A stretch of 5,846 nt of DNA from Candidatus Equimonas enterica (GCA_018066225.1 JAGHRU010000069.1:1-5846), one strand, 5' to 3'. Counted from the first letter of the stretch, positions 1 through 5,695 are shown. The notes: generated from the sequence alone by a model not told the origin. Program-made: numbers and translations.

Positions 1-246
1 TTTTTATTGTTTGGAATTTATGGGTTTATTGATTTTATGAGAAATAAACTTAAAGAGTTGTCAGTCTGCCTGTTACAATGACTACACCAGCACCGTATTC
101 GGGCTTGGGCAGCCCGTGCGAACTATCTGGGCAGAGCGTTCGCACGACAAGGGCAAACCTCTTCACCGCTCTGGGCTATGCGCGAGCAGCCCCTGCGCGC
201 TGTCGCTTACGGTCGCTTAAAGGCCGCAGCGACAACGCCGCGAGGG
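1..246. other. Non-coding region downstream of hutU with several inverted repeats
   Basis: No reading frame here resembles a protein, and the frames are short. The first 60 or so bases are AT-rich, unlike the flanking gene, and could be the leader of a minus-strand gene outside the window; the nearest promoter-like match there (TAAGTTTA on the minus strand) is imperfect. Bases 100-233 are GC-rich and hold four inverted repeats: CGGGCT/AGCCCG (100-105 with 111-116), GTGCGAAC/GTTCGCAC (116-123 with 138-145), GGGC plus TGC pairing with GCA plus GCCC around a GCGA loop (173-192), and AGCGAC (228-233) able to pair with either of two GTCGCTTA copies (202-209 and 212-219). None is followed by a T-run on the minus strand, so I cannot name a canonical terminator for hutU. 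Confidence 0.6.
116..145. repeat. Stem-loop carrying a copy of the TCTGCCCAGATAG repeat in its loop
   Basis: The arms GTGCGAAC (116-123) and GTTCGCAC (138-145) are perfect 8-bp complements around a 14-base loop. Bases 121-135 read AACTATCTGGGCAGA. This is the exact reverse complement of TCTGCCCAGATAGTT in the second unit of the tandem array upstream of ftcD (4174-4188). The repeat core occupies almost the whole loop. A second hairpin (100-116) abuts it and shares base 116. The pairing and the identity are read directly from the sequence; any role as an RNA structure, a protein site or a repetitive extragenic element is inference. Confidence 0.6.
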
Positions 247-2271
247 TTATCGCTTCATCACGCTGCGGATGAGGGCTTCGTCGGCATGCTGCGGCATCGT
301 CACTACCAGGCCGGGCGTGCGCTTCATCTCACGCGCTATGGCGTGCTCTGCGCCTTCGTTGCGCGCCCAGCTGCGACGGGCAATACCATTATTGACATCC
401 CAGAAGAGCATGCTCTCGATGTGGCGATCGGCATCTGCCGAACCGTCGATAACCATGCCGAAGCCACCGTTGATGACTTCGCCCCAGCCTACACCGCCAC
501 CATTGTGGATCGACACCCATGTCGCGCCACGGAAGGAGTCGCCGATGACGTTTTGGATGGCCATATCTGCGGTAAACTGTGAGCCGTCGTAGATGTTGGA
601 GGTTTCGCGGAAGGGGGAGTCGGTACCCGAGACATCGTGATGGTCACGTCCGAGCACGATGGGTGCCTTGATTTCGCCACGACGGATGGCGTCGTTGAAG
701 GCGAGGGCAATTTTCGTGCGACCTTCGCAGTCGGCATAGAGGATACGGGCTTGTGAGCCTACCACGAGCTGGTTGCGACCTGCCTCTTCTATCCAGTGGA
801 TGTTGTCGTGCATCTGTCCGCGGATTTCCTCGGGGGCTTCGGCGGCGATTTCGCTCAGCACACGGGCTGCTATCTCGTCGCTCTTGGCCAAGTCGGCAGG
901 GTCTTGCGACATGCACACCCAGCGGAATGGGCCAAAGCCGTAGTCGAAGTAGAGCGGGCCCATGATGTCTTGCACATAGGAGGGATAGCGGAACTTGCCA
1001 TCAGCACCAAGGATGTCGGCGCCAGCGCGCGAGCTTTCGAGCAAGAAGGCATTGCCATAGTCGAAGAAGTACATGCCCTTAGCAGCCAAGCGATTGACGG
1101 CAGCCACATGGCGGCGCAGCGATTCGCGCACGGCTTCCTTGAAGCGATCGGGGTCATTGGCCATCATCTGCTTCGACGCTTCGAGGCTATACCCGACGGG
1201 GTAGTAGCCGCCAGCCCATGGATTGTGCAGCGAAGTCTGGTCACTGCCAAGGTCCACATGGATATCTTCGTCGGCAAGTCGCTCCCACAGATCTACCACG
1301 TTGCCCACATAGGCCAGGGAGACAACTTCGCGGCCTTCCACAGCGCGGCGGATGCGGGTGATGAGATCGTCGAGGTCGCTATGGAGTTCATCCACCCAGC
1401 CCTGCTCATAACGCTTCTCGGCTGCCAGCGGATTGACTTCTGCCGTCACACTGACCACGCCAGCGATGTTGCCGGCCTTAGGCTGTGCACCCGACATACC
1501 GCCGAGACCTGCAGTCACGAAGAGCATGCCCTTCATGTTGTCCTGCGTGCCAGCGATACCCTTGGCTTTGAGTTGCTTGCGGGCAGCGTTCATCACGGTG
1601 ATGGTCGTGCCGTGCACGATGCCTTGCGGACCGATATACATATAAGAGCCGGCCGTCATCTGACCATATTGCGACACACCGAGCGCATTGAAGCGTTCCC
1701 AGTGGTTTTGGCTGGAATAGTTGGGGATAACCATACCGTTGGTGACGACAACGCGCGGTGCATCCTTATGGCTGGGGAACACGCCGATGGGGAAGCCAGA
1801 GTACATGGCGAGCGTCTGCTCATCGGTCATCTCGGCGAGGTACTTCATGACGAGGCGATACTGCGCCCAGTTCTGGAAAATAGCACCGTTACCACCATAG
1901 ATGATGAGTTCGTGCGGATGCTGTGCCACGCGTGGGTCGAGGTTGTTTTGTATCATCGCCATGATGGCTGCTGCCTGGCGCGAACGGGCGGGATACTCAT
2001 CGATGGGACGCGCATACATCTCGTAGTCGGGACGGAAGCGGTACATATAGATGCGGCCATAGTCGCACAACTCCTGCCAAAACTCGGGCGCAAGCGTAGC
2101 GTGGTGACACTCGGGGAAGTAGCGCAGCGCATTCTTCAAAGCGAGCACCTTCTCCTCTTCGGTGAGGATGTCCTTGCGGCGTGGAGCGTGGTTGATATTG
2201 GGATCGTAGGGCTTGGGAGCGGGAAGTTGCTCAGGGATACCCGCGAGTATTTCTTCTTGAAACTTGGTCAT
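247..2271 (-). CDS. hutU: Urocanate hydratase (urocanase), long form
   Basis: Converts urocanate to 4-imidazolone-5-propanoate with tightly bound NAD+, the second step of histidine degradation; cytoplasmic. The 674-residue product is longer than the roughly 550-residue enzyme of Pseudomonas or Bacillus and matches the long type known from animals. Visible blocks are YGGNGAIFQNWAQYR (125-139), TAGSYMYIGPQGIVHGT (206-222), a glycine-rich stretch FVTAGLGGMSGAQPKAG (251-267) fitting the NAD-binding region, GRDHHDVSGTDSPFRET (541-557) and HNGGGVGWGEVINGGFG (589-605). At the position of the classical signature ending ARICW this protein reads ARILY (508-512), so the signature cysteine is replaced by leucine. 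The ATG at 2271 lies 14 bp after the ftcD stop, with no Shine-Dalgarno sequence and no separate promoter visible, so it is probably co-transcribed with ftcD. The frame is intact and ends in TAA. Confidence 0.97.
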   Translation of the reverse strand: MTKFQEEILAGIPEQLPAPKPYDPNINHAPRRKDILTEEEKVLALKNALRYFPECHHATLAPEFWQELCDYGRIYMYRFRPDYEMYARPIDEYPARSRQAAAIMAMIQNNLDPRVAQHPHELIIYGGNGAIFQNWAQYRLVMKYLAEMTDEQTLAMYSGFPIGVFPSHKDAPRVVVTNGMVIPNYSSQNHWERFNALGVSQYGQMTAGSYMYIGPQGIVHGTTITVMNAARKQLKAKGIAGTQDNMKGMLFVTAGLGGMSGAQPKAGNIAGVVSVTAEVNPLAAEKRYEQGWVDELHSDLDDLITRIRRAVEGREVVSLAYVGNVVDLWERLADEDIHVDLGSDQTSLHNPWAGGYYPVGYSLEASKQMMANDPDRFKEAVRESLRRHVAAVNRLAAKGMYFFDYGNAFLLESSRAGADILGADGKFRYPSYVQDIMGPLYFDYGFGPFRWVCMSQDPADLAKSDEIAARVLSEIAAEAPEEIRGQMHDNIHWIEEAGRNQLVVGSQARILYADCEGRTKIALAFNDAIRRGEIKAPIVLGRDHHDVSGTDSPFRETSNIYDGSQFTADMAIQNVIGDSFRGATWVSIHNGGGVGWGEVINGGFGMVIDGSADADRHIESMLFWDVNNGIARRSWARNEGAEHAIAREMKRTPGLVVTMPQHADEALIRSVMKR

Positions 2272-2285
2272 GGTGTAAAGGGGTA

Positions 2286-3998
2286 TTAGTCGAGTTGGAT
2301 ATTGGCCATAAGGCGTTCTTCTGTCTCACGGGCAGACTTGACGATGGCAGCGGCCTCGGCCACCAGGCGGTCTGCGGCCTCGCGGTCTTTGAGGCTACCA
2401 GCGTTGATGCGCACATTGAGCTCTGCGCCACGGATGCCAGCCACAGCAGCAAGGACAGAGACACCAGCGTCGGAGACGGAAGCGGGGTTGCCCTTGGCGA
2501 TCATAGCCTCAGCCAGCGGCAGCACCTCGTAGGCCGCCTTCATCGTACGCAGGGGCACCTCGGTGGCGTAGAGCGTAGCGGCCTCGATGGCAGCAGCACG
2601 CGCCGCCTTGTCCTCGGGCGTATCCTTAGGCATACCAAAGGCGTTCATGATGCGGTTGAAGGCAGCGGTGTCTTCGTCCACGAGGTGGATGAGGCGGCTC
2701 ATCAGTGCCTGACCAGCCTCGGCGACGTCGCTAAACTCCTGCCAACGGTCGTCCCAGCCACGCTTGTGTGCCGAGAGGTTGGCCACCATGGTGCTGAGGG
2801 CTGCGCCGAGCGCGCCCATATAGGCAGAGATGCTGCCGCCGCCGGGGGCAGCGGACTCGGAAGCCGTCTCGGCAGCGAAGTCGCGGACGGTCATACGCAC
2901 GAGGCGTTGTTCCTCAGCGAGTTGCTGCTCGTCTTCCATCATATACTCAATGACCTTTTCACGCGGATCGAAAGGTTTGAGATCGTCGAGGCTCATACTC
3001 TTGACAGCAATCTTGATGATTTCCTCCTCAGCGATACCTGTGGAGCGTTGCTGCTTGGCGAGATAGTACTTACCAGCATCGATGAGGACGGACTTGGGCA
3101 CGAGACCGACGATTTCGGCACCCGTGACGACGAGGCCACGCTCGCGGGCAGCACGGCACACCTCTTCGTAGGCGACGTGCAGGGGCGTAGCGACGATGTC
3201 GGTGATGTTCATCGACACCTGTGCGATGCCGTAGTCTTCGATGTACCAGCCGATGGCCTTGCAGCCTTTCAGCGTACCGGGCAGCCAGATGTCGTTACCC
3301 TGTTCGTCTTTGAGCACCTTGCCGGTGAGCGACCCGTTTTCGCGGGCTTTACGGCCTTTCTCTCTCACGTCGAAAGCCACCGACATGGCGCGACGCGAAG
3401 ACGTGGTGTTGAGGTTGAAATTGACCGCCACGAGGAAGTTGCGCGCGCTGACGTTGGTAGCGCCTGCCGTGGCGACGCGTTCGTTGAAGGTGTCAGGGCC
3501 GAAGTCGGGGCGACGCTTGGGATCGAGCATCTTCTCGGGCAGCGCTTCATATTCGCCCTCACGCACGACAGCGAGATTGCGACGCTCGGGGGTGGCGGCG
3601 GCAGCCTCGTAGCAGTAGCAGGCGATGCCGAGTTCGTCGTAGATGCGCTTGGCGAGGCCACGGGCTATCTCGGCGCACTCTTCGAGCGTATTGCCCGAGA
3701 CAGGAACGATGGGGAGCACATCGGTAGCACCGCTACGGGGATGTGCGCCGTGGTGCTGGCGCATATCGATGAGTTCGGCAGCGATTTTCACGCCACGCAT
3801 AGCGGCTTCGCAGACCACCTCGGGAGTACCGGTGAAGGTCACGACGGTGCGGTTGGTCGTCTCACCGGGGTCCACGTCGAGCATCTTGACGCTCTCGCCG
3901 TTGTGGGTCGTGGCGGCTATTTCCTCCACGATGCGGTTGATGACTTCTTTGTTGCGGCCCTCACTGAAATTGGGCACACATTCAATGATTTTTTTCAT
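2286..3998 (-). CDS. ftcD: Bifunctional glutamate formimidoyltransferase / formimidoyltetrahydrofolate cyclodeaminase
   Basis: Carries out the end of histidine degradation. The transferase moves the formimino group of N-formimino-glutamate to tetrahydrofolate, releasing glutamate, and the cyclodeaminase then releases ammonia to give 5,10-methenyl-tetrahydrofolate. In the 570-residue product the transferase covers about residues 1-330: start MKKIIECVPNFSEGRN, then MRQHHGAHPRSGATDVLP at 79-96, whose His82 fits the catalytic histidine of the family, and NFLVAVNFNLNT at 187-198. A charged linker (about 340-365) leads to the cyclodeaminase at about 366-565, with SAAPGGGSISAYMGALGAAL (382-401) and KGNPASVSDAGV (502-513). 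The fused layout resembles animal FTCD (about 540 residues); many bacteria encode the two activities separately. ATG at 3998 is preceded by an A-rich leader and a -7 element. hutU follows after 14 bp. Confidence 0.97.
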   Translation of the reverse strand: MKKIIECVPNFSEGRNKEVINRIVEEIAATTHNGESVKMLDVDPGETTNRTVVTFTGTPEVVCEAAMRGVKIAAELIDMRQHHGAHPRSGATDVLPIVPVSGNTLEECAEIARGLAKRIYDELGIACYCYEAAAATPERRNLAVVREGEYEALPEKMLDPKRRPDFGPDTFNERVATAGATNVSARNFLVAVNFNLNTTSSRRAMSVAFDVREKGRKARENGSLTGKVLKDEQGNDIWLPGTLKGCKAIGWYIEDYGIAQVSMNITDIVATPLHVAYEEVCRAARERGLVVTGAEIVGLVPKSVLIDAGKYYLAKQQRSTGIAEEEIIKIAVKSMSLDDLKPFDPREKVIEYMMEDEQQLAEEQRLVRMTVRDFAAETASESAAPGGGSISAYMGALGAALSTMVANLSAHKRGWDDRWQEFSDVAEAGQALMSRLIHLVDEDTAAFNRIMNAFGMPKDTPEDKAARAAAIEAATLYATEVPLRTMKAAYEVLPLAEAMIAKGNPASVSDAGVSVLAAVAGIRGAELNVRINAGSLKDREAADRLVAEAAAIVKSARETEERLMANIQLD

Positions 3999-4037
3999 GC
4001 TATCTTTGGTTTTAGTTGTTGTGCATATTACCGCCTA

Positions 4038-4045
4038 CAAAGTTA
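4038..4045 (-). promoter_or_regulatory. Bacteroidota -7 promoter element of ftcD-hutU
   Basis: On the minus strand these bases read TAACTTTG, a full match to the Bacteroidota housekeeping -7 consensus TAnnTTTG, 39 bp upstream of the ftcD ATG. No TTTG is found at the expected -33 spacing (about 20 bp further upstream the sequence is GCGC), so the promoter may be weak or need an activator. The transcript would begin near 4030 and have a leader of about 30 bases without a Shine-Dalgarno sequence. Confidence 0.6.
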
Positions 4046-4124
4046 CCAATAAAATTCAACATAACGCGCGCACGACCCGATTTTTTAGCCTACTCGCGCA
4101 AAATAATCACGCGGACCGTCACGG

Positions 4125-4238
4125 TATGCCCAGACAAGGCCGCTTTTCCTGTCTGCGCGGACAGTTTTTTCCGTCTGCCCAGATAGTTTTCAAGGTCTGC
4201 GCAGATAGTTCTTCCTCTCTGCGCAGACCGTTTCAAGG
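4125..4238. repeat. 22-bp tandem repeat array with palindromic core, upstream of ftcD
   Basis: Four contiguous units start at 4151, 4173, 4195 and 4217, an exact 22-bp period. Each has a 14-base head and an 8-base pyrimidine- or T-rich tail. The heads are GTCTGCGCGGACAG, GTCTGCCCAGATAG, GTCTGCGCAGATAG and CTCTGCGCAGACCG. Units 3 and 4 contain the perfect palindrome TCTGCGCAGA; unit 1 is the near-palindrome CTGTCTGCGCGGACAG (4149-4164). A degenerate copy with four extra bases precedes them (TATGCCCAGACAAGG, from 4125). The array lies between the rpsU terminator and the ftcD promoter, with its near end about 105 bp upstream of the -7 element. The spacing of about two helical turns would put the palindromes on one face of the DNA, as in multi-site operators, but a neutral minisatellite or a repetitive extragenic family fits as well. 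Confidence 0.85.
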
Positions 4239-4246
4239 CAGCGGCG

Positions 4247-4286
4247 CAACAACAAAAACGGACACCCCACAAGAGAATGTCCGTTT
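4247..4286 (-). terminator. Rho-independent terminator downstream of rpsU
   Basis: On the minus strand AAACGGACA (4286-4278) pairs perfectly with TGTCCGTTT (4264-4256) around a 13-base loop, giving a 9-bp stem that runs into the T-rich tail TTGTTGTTG. It begins 89 bp after the rpsU stop codon, in the right orientation to end that transcript before the ftcD promoter. The large loop and the interrupted T-tract make it less than ideal. Confidence 0.7.
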
Positions 4287-4367
4287 GCAGAAATCTGGTA
4301 AAATTTCACGGCAAACCGCGCCACACATCTAACGATGCAAGGCGCGTGTCGTCGGTAGAGAAAAGAT

Positions 4368-4385
4368 ACGACGATTAGTCGTCGT
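4368..4385 (-). terminator. Hairpin across the rpsU stop codon, possible terminator
   Basis: ACGACGA (4368-4374) and TCGTCGT (4379-4385) form a perfect 7-bp stem, and its 4-base loop contains the rpsU stop codon. On the minus strand the stem is followed by ATCTTTTCTCT, a broken T-tract. It could be a first, weak terminator or a stabilising 3' end. The stronger candidate is the hairpin at 4256-4286. Confidence 0.4.
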
Positions 4386-4566
4386 TGCGATGCAGTTGCT
4401 GCACGTAGATAGCGTGCTCCATAGCGAGACGCTTGCGTACGCTGGGCTTGTCAAACTGCTGACGGCGGCGAAGTTCTTTAACCACGCCAGTCTTCTCAAA
4501 CTTTCTCTTAAACTTCTTGAGGGCGCGCTCGATGTTTTCGCCTTCTTTAAGGGGTACTACAATCAT
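4375..4566 (-). CDS. rpsU: 30S ribosomal protein bS21
   Basis: Small-subunit ribosomal protein near the 3' end of 16S rRNA. The 63-residue basic product has the family start MIVVPLKEGENIERALKKFK and continues KRKFEKTGVVKELRRRQQFD (20-39), KPSVRKRLAMEHA (40-52), typical of Bacteroidota bS21 and of normal length. In Bacteroidota, bS21 is reported to help hold the anti-Shine-Dalgarno tail of 16S rRNA out of reach. The gene stands alone: it has its own -7 element 56 bp upstream of the start and terminator candidates downstream. The leader is rich in A and AAC and has no purine-rich Shine-Dalgarno sequence. The frame is intact and ends in TAA. Confidence 0.97.
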   Translation of the reverse strand: MIVVPLKEGENIERALKKFKRKFEKTGVVKELRRRQQFDKPSVRKRLAMEHAIYVQQLHRNDD

Positions 4567-4621
4567 GTTGTTGTGAGTGTATTTGTTGTTGTTATTACTT
4601 ATTTATTTCAGTTTGCGGGCG

Positions 4622-4629
4622 CAAAATTA
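4622..4629 (-). promoter_or_regulatory. Bacteroidota -7 promoter element of rpsU
   Basis: On the minus strand these bases read TAATTTTG, a full match to TAnnTTTG. The element lies 56 bp upstream of the rpsU start, followed by GCGCCCGC and then an A-rich leader. There is no TTTG at the expected -33 spacing. The element sits in the gap after the NlpC/P60 gene, so rpsU can be transcribed independently of it. Confidence 0.6.
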
Positions 4630-4649
4630 CACAAATAATTTGAGACAGC

Positions 4650-4671
4650 GTGCATCATCTGCACTTTTTTT
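4650..4671 (+). terminator. Plus-strand intrinsic-terminator-like hairpin
   Basis: GTGCA (4650-4654) and TGCAC (4660-4664) form a 5-bp stem with a 5-base loop, directly followed by seven Ts (4665-4671) on the plus strand. The orientation is opposite to all genes in the window. It could stop antisense transcription before it enters the NlpC/P60 gene, or it could be chance in an AT-rich gap. The stem is short. Confidence 0.3.
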
Positions 4672-4683
4672 GCTTTTTCTCCC

Positions 4684-4702
4684 GCAAAAATGCTGTTTTT
4701 GC
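4684..4702 (-). other. AT-rich hairpin directly after the NlpC/P60 stop codon
   Basis: GCAAAAA (4684-4690) and TTTTTGC (4696-4702) are perfect 7-bp complements around a 5-base loop, beginning at the base after the stop codon. On the minus strand the Ts are in the stem itself and GGGAG follows rather than a T-tract, so it is a poor classical terminator. It could still mark the 3' end of the message. Confidence 0.35.
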
Positions 4703-5362
4703 CTATTGCAGCACGCGACGCGCGCCCACATAGCGGCGCGAATAGTAAGGCTCAGTGCTCTTATCGACCTTGATGCCCGTGCGCGAAGCGTGGATAAACT
4801 TGAAGGTGCCATTATCGGGATTGACCTCCGTCACGATACCGACATGGCCAATGCTCTTGTTACCACCGCCGCTGCCGCCAAAGAAGACGAGGTCGCCCTT
4901 CTGCAAGTCGGCACGCGACTTGACGGCCTGTCCCTCGGTGTATTGCGAGCGTGAAGAGCGCGTCAATTGGATGTTTTGCTGCTTGAAGACGTAACTCGTG
5001 AAGCCCGAGCAGTCGAAACCCTTGGGGCTGCTACTGCCACTGCGGTAGGGCACGCCGATATACTGAAACGCGGTGCTCACGATATTCTCGGCCAGCGTTG
5101 CGGATTTATGCACCTCTTTCACCTCTGTCGGCTTGGCCTCGGGGGCTTTCAGCGCACCGATAGCCGCACTGGCTTTAACGGTCTTTTCGGCATGCGCCTT
5201 GCTGGGCATAGCATCACCGTTGTCATCATCTTGGCTGCTCACATACGCCGCATACGCATCTATATCATTCTGGTATTTGGACTGGATGGCATCCATACGC
5301 AGCGACATCGACCACGCTATTGCTGCGCAGCCTGCCGCCCATAGGAGTCGCTTGAAATTCAT
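4703..5362 (-). CDS. Exported NlpC/P60 family cysteine peptidase (putative peptidoglycan endopeptidase)
   Basis: Probable cell-wall hydrolase cutting peptide stems of peptidoglycan. The product from the ATG at 5362 is 219 residues. Residues 1-20 (MNFKRLLWAAGCAAIAWSMS) form a short basic then hydrophobic export signal or anchor. Residues 21-90 are a polar, low-complexity spacer. The NlpC/P60 domain fills 91-219 with the expected catalytic set: Cys118 in FDCSGF (116-121), His173 in GHVGIV (172-177) and His191 in FIHAS (189-193). KGDLVFF (155-161) is also typical. I chose this start because an in-frame upstream ATG at 5452 would lie upstream of the promoter and add 30 polar residues before the signal. 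rpsU follows after 136 bp with its own promoter. The exact cleavage specificity and substrate cannot be told from the sequence. Confidence 0.93.
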   Translation of the reverse strand: MNFKRLLWAAGCAAIAWSMSLRMDAIQSKYQNDIDAYAAYVSSQDDDNGDAMPSKAHAEKTVKASAAIGALKAPEAKPTEVKEVHKSATLAENIVSTAFQYIGVPYRSGSSSPKGFDCSGFTSYVFKQQNIQLTRSSRSQYTEGQAVKSRADLQKGDLVFFGGSGGGNKSIGHVGIVTEVNPDNGTFKFIHASRTGIKVDKSTEPYYSRRYVGARRVLQ

Positions 5363-5386
5363 TGGCTTATTGTTTGTTTTGCGACG

Positions 5387-5418
5387 CGAAGGTACAAAAA
5401 TTCTGTGACCCGACCAAA
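5387..5418 (-). promoter_or_regulatory. Bacteroidota -33/-7 promoter of the NlpC/P60 gene
   Basis: On the minus strand a TTTG (5418-5415) is followed after exactly 20 bases by TACCTTCG (5394-5387), one base off the -7 consensus TAnnTTTG. Both the elements and the spacing fit the Bacteroidota housekeeping promoter, and this is the best promoter in the window. The -7 element ends 24 bp before the ATG at 5362, leaving a short A-rich leader (AAAACAAACAATAAGCCA) without a Shine-Dalgarno sequence. Confidence 0.8.
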
Positions 5419-5695
5419 CTTTTCGCCCGCTTTTTTCTTGCGAGTTTTCCACCGACGCGCCGTTTACAAAGACGCAAAACGCTGATTATCAACACCCTTT
5501 TCCGTTTTACCTTGCACAAATCTTAAACACCAGCATCTTACCTACCTTTTGACACAAAAATAGCCACCCCTTTTGACGGGATGGCCATAACGATGGTCCG
5601 ACTTTCGCGCGCACATACGCCTACGCGCGCAGATAAAAGCGGTATAGTGAGGTCAGCGATGGCTGCGTCAGCCTATGCCTTGCACCGCACAAGGA
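5419..5695. other. Intergenic region between the CYTH gene and the NlpC/P60 promoter
   Basis: Together with the promoter and leader to its left this makes a 333-bp gap without a gene. It contains the terminator of the CYTH gene (5556-5585). About 110 bp between that terminator and the CYTH stop codon are GC-rich, with small inverted repeats such as GGCTGcgtCAGCC (5661-5673) and GCGCGC copies, but fold into no tRNA I can recognise. From 5453 to 5555 it is AT-richer, with a short palindrome TGATTATCA (5483-5491) of unknown meaning. Confidence 0.6.
5556..5585 (-). terminator. Rho-independent terminator downstream of the CYTH gene
   Basis: On the minus strand GCCATCCC (5585-5578) pairs with GGGGTGGC (5570-5563), eight pairs including one T-G wobble, around a 7-base loop GTCAAAA, followed by TATTTTTG. 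Stem, loop and T-run all fit an intrinsic terminator. It lies 110 bp after the CYTH stop and upstream of the NlpC/P60 promoter, separating the two units. Confidence 0.8.

Larger units (their letters stand above)
3999..4374. other. Intergenic region between ftcD and rpsU
   Basis: This 376-bp stretch has no convincing gene; the frames that cross it are made of repeat or are antisense extensions of ftcD. In the direction of transcription it holds the hairpin at the rpsU stop codon, a 6-bp inverted repeat CGCGCC/GGCGCG (4317-4322 with 4341-4346), a rho-independent terminator (4247-4286), a 22-bp tandem repeat array (4151-4238) with degenerate remnants as far as about 4111, and the ftcD promoter and leader. 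Confidence 0.75.

Noticed and set aside
78..592. Overlapping plus-strand frames near the left edge
   Set aside because: They are antisense to the end of hutU or cross the stem-loop region, with no recognisable protein and no promoter match.
796..2289. 497-codon open frame on the plus strand opposite hutU
   Set aside because: The minus strand encodes an unmistakable urocanase over the same bases. The plus frame shows no family features and is His/Val/Ala-rich, as expected of an antisense shadow of a GC-rich gene.
2295..4052. 585-codon open frame on the plus strand opposite ftcD
   Set aside because: It is slightly longer than ftcD, but the minus strand shows both FTCD domains with catalytic motifs; the plus frame reads as low-complexity antisense and runs on through the ftcD promoter.
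4151..4238. CRISPR array
   Set aside because: Units are 22 bp and contiguous, with only 8 variable bases between 14-base heads; there are no spacers of normal length and no cas genes.
4090..4272. 60-codon minus-strand frame between rpsU and ftcD
   Set aside because: It consists of the translated tandem repeats and starts inside the rpsU terminator hairpin.
3643..4332. 229-codon plus-strand frame running into the repeat array
   Set aside because: Its first half is antisense to ftcD and its second half translates the non-coding repeat array and terminator; no domain is recognisable.
4703..5362. Lipoprotein signal (AAGC at residues 9-12) in the NlpC/P60 protein
   Set aside because: The residue at -3 is alanine, the hydrophobic stretch before Cys12 is only about six residues, and hydrophobic residues continue after it; a plain signal peptide or anchor fits better.
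5627..5635. GCGCAGATA, a partial match to the 22-bp repeat unit
   Set aside because: Only nine bases match and the palindromic half-site to the left is lost, so chance is a sufficient explanation.
5586..5695. Possible tRNA or small RNA next to the CYTH gene
   Set aside because: Small inverted repeats are present, but I could not build a cloverleaf with a T-loop GTTCRA motif or an acceptor stem.
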